Positions 33,012 through 41,195 of a stretch of 64,000 bases of DNA are shown piece by piece. The position numbers were made by a program, and so were the translations under genes. Source of the DNA: Brevibacterium sanguinis. Its GTDB lineage: Bacteria; Actinomycetota; Actinomycetes; Actinomycetales; Brevibacteriaceae. Each line of letters starts with the position of its first letter. The first letter of the stretch is position 1. The notes below the pieces were generated by a model. The model made no database searches. It was not told where the DNA came from and saw only the letters and a program-made list of their open reading frames with translations. The stretch covers positions 62,001 through 126,000 of the forward strand of contig NZ_QNSB01000006.1 in assembly GCF_003315415.1 (NCBI RefSeq). The letters are read 5' to 3'.

Positions 33012-35584
33012 CCCGACCTCCGCACGTCCCAGCTCGCTTCCCACGTGCACGCTCCCGGCTGGCAGGTCATGAGCAGCACGTACCCCTGGGAGCTGACGCC
33101 GGCGAATCCGCCGGGCACGTTCGGGTCGACCAGGTGTCCCTTCTCGTCGATCGCGATCGACTGGTTGACGTCCTGGGAGTGGACGAAGAAGCGTCCGTCA
33201 TGCGCTCCCGAGATTCCCGCGATGCCGTGGTCGCGCAGCTGGTCGACGGCGATGGAGTCGCCGTCCCTCGAGAGCACGATCGGGGTCGCCAAGCGGTTGA
33301 GCGGCGGCTGCGGCGCGGAGCTGCACATCACCGTCCCCGCCGAGGCGGCGCAGTCCGTGAGTCGCTTGCCGACCCTCTCGAGCAGCGAACCAGAGGTCAC
33401 ATCCCTGATCTCGGCTCCATCGTCCGTATTGACGATGAGCAGATCACCGGCGATCGCGGCCGGGTGGAGGAGCTCGTCCCCGACCTCGGACTCGACGCCG
33501 TCGCCGTCGCCGTCGCCGTCGCCTGAAGCGCCGCCACCGGTTTCGAAGCGGACGTCCTTCCCGTCGTCGATGCCGACGAGGCGGTGCCCACCCTCCTGCG
33601 CATAGCCCCCCGAATTCTCGGTGGCCCGCACGAGGACCGTCTCCTCGGCGATGGAGACGACCGTCGCATCGTCGAGGGTCCACACCGTCCGCTCGTCCTT
33701 CCCTGCCGACGTGTCGAGGAGAACGGTGCGCGTCGAGCCTTGGCTGTTGGCGTCGTCGTCGGAGTACTCCTCGATCGTCGCCCCGACGCGCGCGCCGGCG
33801 ACGGTGCGGATCCGCACCACGTCCTCGGCGGCGGTGAGCGGCTGGAACCATTCGACTTCCCCGCTGTCTCCGCTCAGTGAGACGATCCCCATCCTCGACT
33901 CGGAGATCCCGGTGGTGAGCAGGGACCAGCCCTCCGCGGTGTCGACGATGTGAGGTTCCCCGCTCCCGTACATCGACCATTCGATGGGGGCGCCGCCGGG
34001 GGTCCGTCCCGGTGTCCGGGACTCGAGAGTCCACCGGACCTTGCCCGTCTGCGCCTCGGCGACGACGTAGGTCGAAGGGGAATCGCCCTCGCCGAAGGAG
34101 ACGACGGCGTCGTCGACGACTGCTGCTCCGCTGGAGCTGTCCAGGGGCAGCTTCGACCCCGGGGCACCCGGGCCGCCCCACGTCCACAGCGGCTCGCCGA
34201 GGTCCCACGGCTCCACGCTCGACGAGGCGGATCCCGGGGTGACCTTCTCCGGGGCGGCGGCGCTGATGGTGCATCCCTCCGTCTCCTCGGCGCAGAAGAC
34301 CCCGTACTCCTCGGTCAGTTCCTTGGGGAACCCGGGCAGCTCATCGGCTCGCGTCCGTCCCTCGGCGTCGAGGACCGACCGGACCTCCGTGCCCTCGGAA
34401 CCGTCGACGGCGACGAGGTTCTCCCCGAACACCTCGGAGATCTCCCAGTCGTGGCTCGAGGACTTCGACCCGAAGGGCCGCGATTCCCTCGTCACGAGCT
34501 CGCCCTCGCCGTCGGTGCGATAGGTGGTCAGCTCGTCCTCCTCGGTGCAGGCGATGAGAACCGAGCTCGAGACGCAGGAGGCGAATCCCGCGAGCTCCTC
34601 CACCGTCGCGCCCGAGTCCAGGCGGACCAGGCGCCGCTCCTGCACCGGGTAGTCGGCCTCGTCCTCGGTCTCACCGCTGATCACGGCATATCCGCCGGAT
34701 GCGGCCACGAGGCGTGAAGCGTCGAAATCCTTGTCGAGGTCCCACGCCGGCTTTCCGTCGGCGGCGCGCACGGCGGAGACGGAGGCAGTCTCCCTCGGCT
34801 CGGGTCCGGAGTCGTCGTGGAAGAGGAAGAGCTCGTCGACCTCGGTGAGGGTGACGGTCCCGCCTCCCAGGGAGGTCGGCCACAGTTCGGGCACGGACCA
34901 CCTGGTGTCACCGCTGTCCGCGTCGAGCGCCGAGGTGACGAGGGACTGCGGATGGTCCCCGCTGGTCGCGACGGCGACCACGGTGTCGGCATCGGCGAAC
35001 ATCGGCCGTGCCCGCAGCTCGGACAGGTTCCCCACGCCGTTGTCCTTCGCCTGGCTCAGCGGTTCGCTCACCCACGACGGCTTCCCCGTCTCGCCGTTGA
35101 GGGCCATCACCCCGACGTCGTGGGTCGACCCCGACTCGACGGCGAAGGAGTCGACGGCGGTCCGGTACGGGACGAGCACCTCGAATCCGCCGTCGCCGAG
35201 GTCCCTGACCAGCGGTGGCGCGGGTTCGTGCGGGCTGCGCAGGTCGACGACCGCACCATCTCCGTCGAGCACGGGGTCGCCGTCGTCGGCGCTCCACAGC
35301 ACCTCTCCGCTCCGGAGGTCGATCGCCGCCAGCCCGCCTCCGGAGTGGACGGTGGTGGAGATGAGCGCGGTGTCGCCGATGATCCTCGTGCCGGACAGGT
35401 CCAGTGCCCCGAAGTCCTTGCCCTTCCACACGGGCGGATCCGCGTACTCCAAGGGGTCGCCGGAGTCGTCCGTGCACGCGGTCAGGCCGGCGAGCAGAAC
35501 GAGCATCACGCCCAGCACCGTTGCTGTCCGCACCGCAGCCGACCGCCGTTGCGCCGGGGCGGTGGTCCGCCATTGAGTCCTCAT
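33008..35584 (-). CDS. Large beta-propeller (PQQ-like repeat) surface lipoprotein
   Basis: 858 aa from the ATG at 35584 (a GTG at 35590 is also in frame). The lipoprotein signal ends LTAC (Cys37). The mature protein holds many WD/PQQ-like blades, visible as recurrent Gly-Ala-x-Asp...Gly...Trp units such as AAIDLRSGEVLWSADDG and VMALNGETGKPSW. Paired Cys residues may give disulfides. A run of alternating Gly-Asp (GDGDGDGDG) comes from a GTCGCC hexanucleotide repeated four times near 33499-33522. No catalytic residues are evident; it is probably an interaction scaffold on the outer face of the membrane. The stop overlaps the iclR start. Confidence 0.85.
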   Translation of the reverse strand: MRTQWRTTAPAQRRSAAVRTATVLGVMLVLLAGLTACTDDSGDPLEYADPPVWKGKDFGALDLSGTRIIGDTALISTTVHSGGGLAAIDLRSGEVLWSADDGDPVLDGDGAVVDLRSPHEPAPPLVRDLGDGGFEVLVPYRTAVDSFAVESGSTHDVGVMALNGETGKPSWVSEPLSQAKDNGVGNLSELRARPMFADADTVVAVATSGDHPQSLVTSALDADSGDTRWSVPELWPTSLGGGTVTLTEVDELFLFHDDSGPEPRETASVSAVRAADGKPAWDLDKDFDASRLVAASGGYAVISGETEDEADYPVQERRLVRLDSGATVEELAGFASCVSSSVLIACTEEDELTTYRTDGEGELVTRESRPFGSKSSSHDWEISEVFGENLVAVDGSEGTEVRSVLDAEGRTRADELPGFPKELTEEYGVFCAEETEGCTISAAAPEKVTPGSASSSVEPWDLGEPLWTWGGPGAPGSKLPLDSSSGAAVVDDAVVSFGEGDSPSTYVVAEAQTGKVRWTLESRTPGRTPGGAPIEWSMYGSGEPHIVDTAEGWSLLTTGISESRMGIVSLSGDSGEVEWFQPLTAAEDVVRIRTVAGARVGATIEEYSDDDANSQGSTRTVLLDTSAGKDERTVWTLDDATVVSIAEETVLVRATENSGGYAQEGGHRLVGIDDGKDVRFETGGGASGDGDGDGDGVESEVGDELLHPAAIAGDLLIVNTDDGAEIRDVTSGSLLERVGKRLTDCAASAGTVMCSSAPQPPLNRLATPIVLSRDGDSIAVDQLRDHGIAGISGAHDGRFFVHSQDVNQSIAIDEKGHLVDPNVPGGFAGVSSQGYVLLMTCQPGACTWEASWDVRRSG

Positions 35585-35706
35585 AAGCACTCAACATACC
35601 CAGCCCCGGGCCGCCCGGGCGCGGGTGTTCCGAAATCGGCACACCTGGGGGTCGACGTCGACTGACACACGGTTCAGCCGCCGCTGGACGCTGGGTCAGC
35701 CGCCGC

Positions 35707-36465
35707 TCACGACCGCGCGGCGCTCAGGTCCTCGCGGAAGGCGCGGACTGCCGCCCCGATGTCCCCCGCCGAGGTGATGAATCGGTACCCCTGCTCGCGG
35801 CGCAGCTTGGCTTCCGCGCCGTTGCCGCAGTGGATGCCGGGGACTTTGCCGTGCGCCTCGGCGGTCTCACGGATGCGGCGGACAGCCTCGGCGTGGGCCT
35901 CATCGGGCTCTCCGGGAACGGTGCCGACGGCGAAGGCGAGGTCGGCGGGGCCGACGTAGACGCCGTCGACGCCTGGCTCGGCGCAGATCTCGTCGAGGTT
36001 GGCCAGGCCCTCCGCGGTCTCGATCATGACGAAGAGGAGCGGGCGCTCGGCGCGGGTGTCGCGGGCGGCGCCGGTCATGAGCTCGGCGGTCGGACCCCAG
36101 GAGCGCTCTCCGCCGCGGCTCGGGTAGTCGAGGGCCGCGGCGGCCGAGCGCGCCTCGGCGGCGGTCGAGACGAGCGGGACGATGACGGCTTCGACGCCGG
36201 CGTCGGCGAGCATCCCGATCTCGGTGAATCGGTTCGCCGCGACCCGGGCGGCGACGAGGGCATCACCGCCGGCGCGCACGGCATCGGTGAGGCGGAGGAT
36301 GTCCTCGGCGCGGACGAAGCCGTGCTGCATGTCGAGGCACACGTAGTCGAAGCCGGCGGCGGCCCCGATCTTCGCGAGCTCCTGACTCGAGGTCATCATC
36401 CACAGTCCGTTGTAGATCTCTCCGGCGGCGAGGCGGGCGCGGTGGGTCTCGATCGCTTCAGTCAT
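35707..36465 (-). CDS. HpcH/HpaI-family aldolase (second copy)
   Basis: 252 aa with the family pattern FDYVCLDMQHGFVR, VPLVSTAAEARSAAAALDYPSRGGERSWGP, the metal Glu in MIETAEGLANLDEI, and GVYVGPADLAFAVG. It is closer to the 4-hydroxy-2-oxovalerate/2-keto-3-deoxy-rhamnonate aldolase pattern than the first copy at 11087-11827. It is separated by 78 bp from the upstream amidohydrolase gene on the same strand and may be co-transcribed with it. It cleaves a 2-keto-3-deoxy (or 4-hydroxy-2-keto) acid to pyruvate and an aldehyde. Confidence 0.87.
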   Translation of the reverse strand: MTEAIETHRARLAAGEIYNGLWMMTSSQELAKIGAAAGFDYVCLDMQHGFVRAEDILRLTDAVRAGGDALVAARVAANRFTEIGMLADAGVEAVIVPLVSTAAEARSAAAALDYPSRGGERSWGPTAELMTGAARDTRAERPLLFVMIETAEGLANLDEICAEPGVDGVYVGPADLAFAVGTVPGEPDEAHAEAVRRIRETAEAHGKVPGIHCGNGAEAKLRREQGYRFITSAGDIGAAVRAFREDLSAARS

Positions 36466-36543
36466 GACAGCATCGAATCACACCCGCCCCGCCCCGCATG
36501 GGCGATGCCCGAACTGGGGGCCGCGGAGGTCTCCGGCCGGCCC

Positions 36544-38163
36544 TCAGGCGCGGTGCGTGATGTGACCGTCGGAGACGGTGAGCAGCACCCGTGCCGAGCC
36601 CAGTGCCTCGGCCTCGACGGCCAGCGGGTCGACGTCGAGGACCGCGAACGACGCGGGCGCGCCGACGGCGAGGTACCCGCCGTCCTCCCCGATCGCCCGG
36701 TGCGGGCCCGTCGTGTACCCGGCGAGCGCCTCGGCGGCGGTGAGCCCCTGCTCGGGCAGGATCGGATCGGCACCGGCGTCCTCGACCGGACGGCGCAGCT
36801 GCGCGTCGGCCATGATCGCGAGCGCATCGTAGGGGGCCACGGGATAGTCGGAGCCGAGCGCGAGGATCGCTCCCGCGTCGAGGACGTCGCGCGTGCACCA
36901 CGCCCGCTTCGCCCGGTCCTCGCCGAGGCGCTGCGACCAGTCGTCGCTGCCGTCGGCCCGCGTGTAGTGGGTGCAGTGGGTCGGCTGCATGCTCGCTGCG
37001 ATCCCCGCACGGCCCATCAGCTCGATGACGTCGCGACCGACGGATTCGATGTGCTCGATGCGGTGCTGGGTCCCGGTGTCGGGCAGCGCGGCCAGGGTCT
37101 CGGCGACCTCCCGGATCCCGCGTTCGCCGATCGCGTGCGTCGCGGTCGGCACTCCCGCCTCGTTGAGCGCCCTCACCCGCGCGGCATAGGCCTCGATCCC
37201 ACCCCACACCGAGGTGGTCGACTCGCCCTTCGAGTCGGGGGTCTCGAGCCACGCGGTGCCGCCCTCGACGGTGCCGTCGATGAAGAACTTCACTCCCCCG
37301 ACGCGCCAGCGCTGACCGTGCAGCTTCTGCTTCTCGACGAGCTCGGCGCACTCGGCGTCGCTCATCGCCGGGGTGCACCACGGCGAGATCCGCAGCTTGA
37401 CCGGCAGCGGGGCGTGCGCCTCGGCGGCGGTGAGGAGGTCGACGATGTTCGGCTCATTCATGTCCATGACGTGGATCTCGCCGATGCCCCTCGCCGCCAT
37501 CGCCGCCAGCAGGGCGTGCAGCCCGGCGACCTTCTCCTCGAGTGGCTGGACGGGCATGACGTCCTGGACCACGTCCATCGCCTCGAACTCGAGGAGATGG
37601 CCGGTCGGCTGACCGGAGTCGTCGGCGACGATCTCGGCGCCGCTGGGCCAGGTTCGTCCCGTCGTGACGCCCGCGAGCTCGAGGGCCGCCGCCGAGGTGA
37701 TCGCCGAGTGCGCGTCGAAGAGGGTGACGTAGGACTTGCGCCCGGCACCGAGCGCGGTGTGGAGCACGGCGTTGGTGATCCCGGTCTCGACGAAGAGGTT
37801 CGGGTCGAGCCCCCAGCCGAGGACCCAGTCCTCGGGGTCGCGGCCCTCGGCCTCCCGTCGCAGCGCCTCGGCGACGTCGTCAAGGGAGCGGCAGGCGGAG
37901 AGGTCGGCTCCGCGGGCCATCGACAGGCTCATGATCGGGTGCGCATGGGCGTCGGTGAGCGCGGGGATGATGGCCCCGTCGAGGTCGAGGACCGTCGTCT
38001 CCTCCCCGATCCACGACTCGACGGCGTCTCCCAGGGCGACGATGCGGCCATCGGCGACCGCGAGCGCCGGTGCGGAGGCCGCGGGCCGGTTCCCGGCGTC
38101 CTCGCTCATGCTGTGGAGGGCGTGCGCCTTCACGGCAAGGTCCGCCGTCTGGTTCGCTGTCAC
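36544..38163 (-). CDS. Amidohydrolase-3 family (YtcJ/NfdA-like) metal-dependent hydrolase
   Basis: 539 aa from the GTG at 38163, with AAGGA about 10 nt upstream. Features run in order: composite beta-sandwich start with LAVADGRIVALG, metal-binding TDAHAHPIMS, carbamylated-Lys region GVKFFIDGTVEGGTAW, ATHAIGERG, HRIEHIESV and the terminal Asp in LALGSDYPV. Known relatives deformylate N-substituted formamides; most have no known substrate. No signal peptide is seen. It sits between an APC permease and an HpaI aldolase on the same strand, with LacI diverging, suggesting import then hydrolysis of an amide. Confidence 0.88.
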   Translation of the reverse strand: MTANQTADLAVKAHALHSMSEDAGNRPAASAPALAVADGRIVALGDAVESWIGEETTVLDLDGAIIPALTDAHAHPIMSLSMARGADLSACRSLDDVAEALRREAEGRDPEDWVLGWGLDPNLFVETGITNAVLHTALGAGRKSYVTLFDAHSAITSAAALELAGVTTGRTWPSGAEIVADDSGQPTGHLLEFEAMDVVQDVMPVQPLEEKVAGLHALLAAMAARGIGEIHVMDMNEPNIVDLLTAAEAHAPLPVKLRISPWCTPAMSDAECAELVEKQKLHGQRWRVGGVKFFIDGTVEGGTAWLETPDSKGESTTSVWGGIEAYAARVRALNEAGVPTATHAIGERGIREVAETLAALPDTGTQHRIEHIESVGRDVIELMGRAGIAASMQPTHCTHYTRADGSDDWSQRLGEDRAKRAWCTRDVLDAGAILALGSDYPVAPYDALAIMADAQLRRPVEDAGADPILPEQGLTAAEALAGYTTGPHRAIGEDGGYLAVGAPASFAVLDVDPLAVEAEALGSARVLLTVSDGHITHRA

Positions 38164-38296
38164 TGTGTCACATCCTTGTTCTCGGGGTCGTTCTCGGTGG
38201 TCGGTTGGGCTTACTGTACTGCTTCTGCTGTCGGAGGCCGGCGCGATCGGAGGCGCCGGGGCACTCTCGGGGACGGGCCGATTCACACCGGCGAGC

Positions 38297-38326
38297 GCCT
38301 CGGCGCCCGAGGGAGGACGCCGAGGC
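38297..38326. terminator. Hairpin downstream of the APC permease
   Basis: GCCTCGGCG (38297-38305) pairs perfectly with CGCCGAGGC (38318-38326) over a 12-nt loop. It lies 26 bp beyond the permease stop and before the amidohydrolase promoter region, and has no U-tract. The rest of the 188-bp gap holds the amidohydrolase leader; no other signal is clear. Confidence 0.55.
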
Positions 38327-38351
38327 CCACCGGCGCTCACGGCCGCATTCG

Positions 38352-39773
38352 TCAGCTTCCCGGGGTCGGGGCCGACTGGGCACCGGAGGTCGGCGACTCG
38401 TCCGCGGGCTCGTCGACGACGACCTCGTCGAAGCGCAGGGTCGGGACCGGACGTCGGAAGAAGCGGGTCTTGACGAGCAGGATCCCCAGACCGATGAGAG
38501 CCCACGCGATGCCGATGACCCAGGTGAAGGGCTCGAGCGAGGTCCACAGCCAGATGCACAGCCCGAAGCCGATGAGCGGGACGAGTCCGTAGCGGACGAT
38601 CGCTCCCGGGGTGCGCACGGCATCGCCGGTCGCGGGGAACAGGTAGGCGCGGATGACCGAGAGGTTGACCATGCTGAAGGCGGCGAGCGCCCCGAAGCTG
38701 ATCATGAACGCAGCCTGGTCGAGGGTGAGGAAGAGGCAGGACAGGGCGATGACGGACACGACCGTCGTCGCGACCGCGGGGGTCTTGAACCGCTTCGACA
38801 GCGTGCCCAGCACCTTGGGCAGGGTGCCGTCGCGACCCATCGAGTAGAGGATGCGCGACACGGAGACCTGTCCGGCCAGTCCCGATCCCAGGCAGCCGGC
38901 GATGGAGGAGATGACCATGAGGGTGGCGAGGATCTGCCCGCCCACATGCTCGGCGAGGACGACACCGGCGGCGTCGAGGAGCTCCTGCGGGACGACGCTC
39001 CAGTCATCCGGGTGGTAGGAGAGCGCTCCCACCCAGGAGATGAGGATGAAGATCCCACCGCCGAGGAGGGTGGTGAGGATGATCGCCCGCGGGATGTCGC
39101 GCTGCGGGTTGCGGGCCTCCTCCGACAGGGTCGAGACCGCGTCGAACCCGAGGAAGGACAGGGCGAGGATCCCGGCACCGGTGAGGATCGGGCTGAAGCC
39201 GTCGGATCCCGGGATGAACGGCTCGATGAGTCCGGGTGCCTCGGGGTCGCCGATCGCGGCCTTGAGCGCGAGGATGCCGAAGACGACGACGGTCGCCACG
39301 GAGATCGCGACCGTCGTGATGTTGAAGCGGTTGGCGAGCTTGATCCCGAGGACGTTGAAGACGTAGATGATGATCACTGCGGCCAGGGAGAAGACCTGGG
39401 TCGGGATGCTCGGGAACTGGGTGCCGACGTAGAGGCCCAGGATCATAAAGTTGATCATGGGGATGAAGAGGTAGTCGAGCAGGAGCACCCAGCCGGTGAG
39501 GAATCCGGCCGTGCCGCCGTAGGACTGCTGGACGTAGGTGTAGGCCGACCCCGCGACCGGGTAGCGGCGGACCATCGCCGCGTAGCTCATGGCCGTGAAG
39601 ATCATCGTGATGAGGGCGACGACATAGGCCAGCGGCAGTCGCCCCTCGGTGACCTGGTTGACGATGCCGTAGGTGGTGAAGACCGTTGCCACGGCCATGT
39701 AGGACAGGCCGAACAGGGTCAGCCCGACCAGGCCGAGCGCACGCTTGAGGTGCGGGGCGGATTGCTGGGACAC
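38352..39773 (-). CDS. APC-superfamily amino-acid permease
   Basis: 473 aa from the GTG at 39773, selected because AAGGAG lies 7 nt upstream; the frame is open to 39899 without family similarity. About 12 TM helices. Conserved features are YMAVATVFTTYGIVNQVTEG, MVRRYPVAGSAYTYVQQSYGG and LGFDAVSTLSEEARNPQRDIPRA, as in amino-acid and ethanolamine/putrescine-type permeases. It diverges from lacI across a compact region carrying a LacI-type operator, so it is probably the controlled transporter. Confidence 0.9.
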   Translation of the reverse strand: MSQQSAPHLKRALGLVGLTLFGLSYMAVATVFTTYGIVNQVTEGRLPLAYVVALITMIFTAMSYAAMVRRYPVAGSAYTYVQQSYGGTAGFLTGWVLLLDYLFIPMINFMILGLYVGTQFPSIPTQVFSLAAVIIIYVFNVLGIKLANRFNITTVAISVATVVVFGILALKAAIGDPEAPGLIEPFIPGSDGFSPILTGAGILALSFLGFDAVSTLSEEARNPQRDIPRAIILTTLLGGGIFILISWVGALSYHPDDWSVVPQELLDAAGVVLAEHVGGQILATLMVISSIAGCLGSGLAGQVSVSRILYSMGRDGTLPKVLGTLSKRFKTPAVATTVVSVIALSCLFLTLDQAAFMISFGALAAFSMVNLSVIRAYLFPATGDAVRTPGAIVRYGLVPLIGFGLCIWLWTSLEPFTWVIGIAWALIGLGILLVKTRFFRRPVPTLRFDEVVVDEPADESPTSGAQSAPTPGS

Positions 39774-39870
39774 GTTCTCTCCTTCGAGCCGTTCGTGGTC
39801 GACAGAACTGGATTTCAGTGGCTGGCGGCTCCGCCGACACTGAGGCGACCGGCACCGTCGTGGATCAATG

Positions 39871-39884
39871 CTAAATCGATTAAG
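39871..39884. promoter_or_regulatory. LacI-type operator between permease and lacI
   Basis: The 8-bp perfect palindrome AATCGATT (39874-39881) with CTA/TAAG flanks gives the 14-mer CTAAATCGATTAAG, with the central CG step typical of LacI/GalR operators. It is 44 bp before the lacI ATG and about 100 bp upstream of the permease start, so it can control both. Confidence 0.65.
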
Positions 39885-39927
39885 TGATACGTGCAACACG
39901 GGCTCCCGACTCTGCTACCGTCGAAGG

Positions 39928-40941
39928 ATGCCGAGGAACCGCGCCGTCACTCTCAAGCAGGTCGCCGAGCACGCCGACGTGTCGAGGGCGGCGGCGTCGT
40001 TCGCCCTGTCCGGGCGTCCGGGAGTCTCCGACGCGACCCGGTCGAAGGTGCTGCGGATCGCCGCCGAACTCGGCTACACCCCCAATCAGACGGCGCAGAA
40101 CCTGCGCTCCTCCCGGACCGGGATGATCGCCGTCTACCTCCCCCGCTACGTCTCGACCCTCAGCTACTACATGGAGGCGACCTTCGGCGTCATCGACGAG
40201 GCCGAGCTCTCGGGCCACACCGTCACCCTCATCCCCCACCGGCGCAGCTCGCTCGGCAGGCTCCAGGCCGACGGGATCATCGTTCTCGACCCGACGCTCG
40301 ACGATCCGATGGTCGGACAGCTCCTCGACCTCGGGCTGCCGGTCGTCACCGGGGAGGAGATGCCGGGTCCGCGCGCCGAGGTGGCCGGCCGGGTGGCTTC
40401 TGACCATGGGACATCGGCGGTCGAGATCCTCGATCACTTCGCCGCCGCCGGCTCACGCCGCCCGGCGATCATCACCACCGGTGAGCGGATGTCCTGGTCG
40501 ATGGCGATCGAGGAGGCGTACCAGGAGTGGTGCCGCGCCCACGATGTCGAGCCCCGCGTCGAGAGCGCGAACCTCGCCGACATCGAGGAGTCGACCCGCG
40601 CGGCGACCCGGAGCCTCCTCGAGACCGGTGGGGTCGATGCGATCCTCGCCCTCACCGACGGCTCCGTCCTCAGCGTCATCACCTCGGCGGCGGAGTACGG
40701 CCGCACCGTGGGCGAGGATCTCCTCGTCGCCGCGGCCGTCGACTCCCCCGCGCTCGGCCACACCGATCCCGCCGTGACCGCGGTCGATCTCCATCCGCGG
40801 GAGTTCGGCCGCCGGTGCATGGCGGTGCTGCGCCGTGTCCTCGACGGTGAGGAGAGCGCCTCAGGTCCCCTCGCCGAGGTGGTCGAGACGCGAGTCGTCT
40901 ACCGCGCCTCGACCGCCGGCCCCGGAACCGCCGGCAGGTGA
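39928..40941 (+). CDS. LacI/GalR-family regulator
   Basis: 337 aa from the ATG at 39928, immediately preceded by GAAGG. The DNA-binding head VTLKQVAEHADVSRAAASFALSGRPGVSDATRSKVLRIAAELGYTPNQ includes the hinge helix, followed by a periplasmic-binding-like sensor domain. Short spacing to the AATCGATT palindrome and divergence from the permease imply control of the permease-amidohydrolase group. The effector is unknown. Confidence 0.92.
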   Translation: MPRNRAVTLKQVAEHADVSRAAASFALSGRPGVSDATRSKVLRIAAELGYTPNQTAQNLRSSRTGMIAVYLPRYVSTLSYYMEATFGVIDEAELSGHTVTLIPHRRSSLGRLQADGIIVLDPTLDDPMVGQLLDLGLPVVTGEEMPGPRAEVAGRVASDHGTSAVEILDHFAAAGSRRPAIITTGERMSWSMAIEEAYQEWCRAHDVEPRVESANLADIEESTRAATRSLLETGGVDAILALTDGSVLSVITSAAEYGRTVGEDLLVAAAVDSPALGHTDPAVTAVDLHPREFGRRCMAVLRRVLDGEESASGPLAEVVETRVVYRASTAGPGTAGR

Positions 40942-40982
40942 GGGCGGGCGGCCCCCGGACCTCGGCGAGTCTCCGCCCTCTA

Positions 40983-41040
40983 TCGACCCGAAGGGACAGA
41001 TTCGACGTGGCGCCACGTCGAATCTGTCCCTTCGGGTCGA
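40983..41040. repeat. 58-bp perfect, loopless palindrome between convergent lacI and gudD
   Basis: Left arm 40983-41011 and right arm 41012-41040 are perfect reverse complements over 29 bp, with the dyad axis inside GGCGCC. It starts 42 bp after the lacI stop and ends 155 bp before the gudD stop (read on the other strand). It could act as a bidirectional terminator by forming an RNA stem of up to about 27 bp. Perfect palindromes this long are usually unstable, so it may be recent or selected. Confidence 0.85.
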
Positions 41041-41055
41041 AATCTGCTGCCGATC

Positions 41056-41078
41056 TCGACCCTGACCTCCCGGAGAAT
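41056..41078. repeat. REP-like intergenic element, copy A (right half)
   Basis: The core reads TCGACCCTGACCTCCCGG then AGAAT. It shares the string ACCTCCCGG and its flanks with copies at 54972-54993 and 56337-56359. Here TCGACCC (41056-41062) can also pair with GGGTCGA (41034-41040) at the end of the 58-bp palindrome. The rest of the 40942-41195 gap is GC-rich with nothing else recognised. Confidence 0.55.
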
Positions 41079-41195
41079 CCCGGCACGAGGCGCGCATCGC
41101 CCACATTCCGCGGCCACGCTCCCTCCCTGGCCCGATGCACCACGCAGGTGCGGCCCCGCTCCCTCCGCGCCCAGCGCGCAGGCGCACCGGCCGGC

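Noticed and set aside
33499..33522. Phase-variable switch in the lipoprotein gene
   Set aside because: The unit is 6 bp, so slippage would not shift the frame; it can only vary length.
35640..35715. Direct repeat CAGCCGCCGCT between the lipoprotein and aldolase genes
   Set aside because: It is two short copies in GC-rich intergenic DNA and is likely by chance.
35830..38592. 920-codon plus-strand frame
   Set aside because: It lies opposite an HpaI aldolase and an amidohydrolase with full catalytic motifs; no domain is visible in the plus-strand product.
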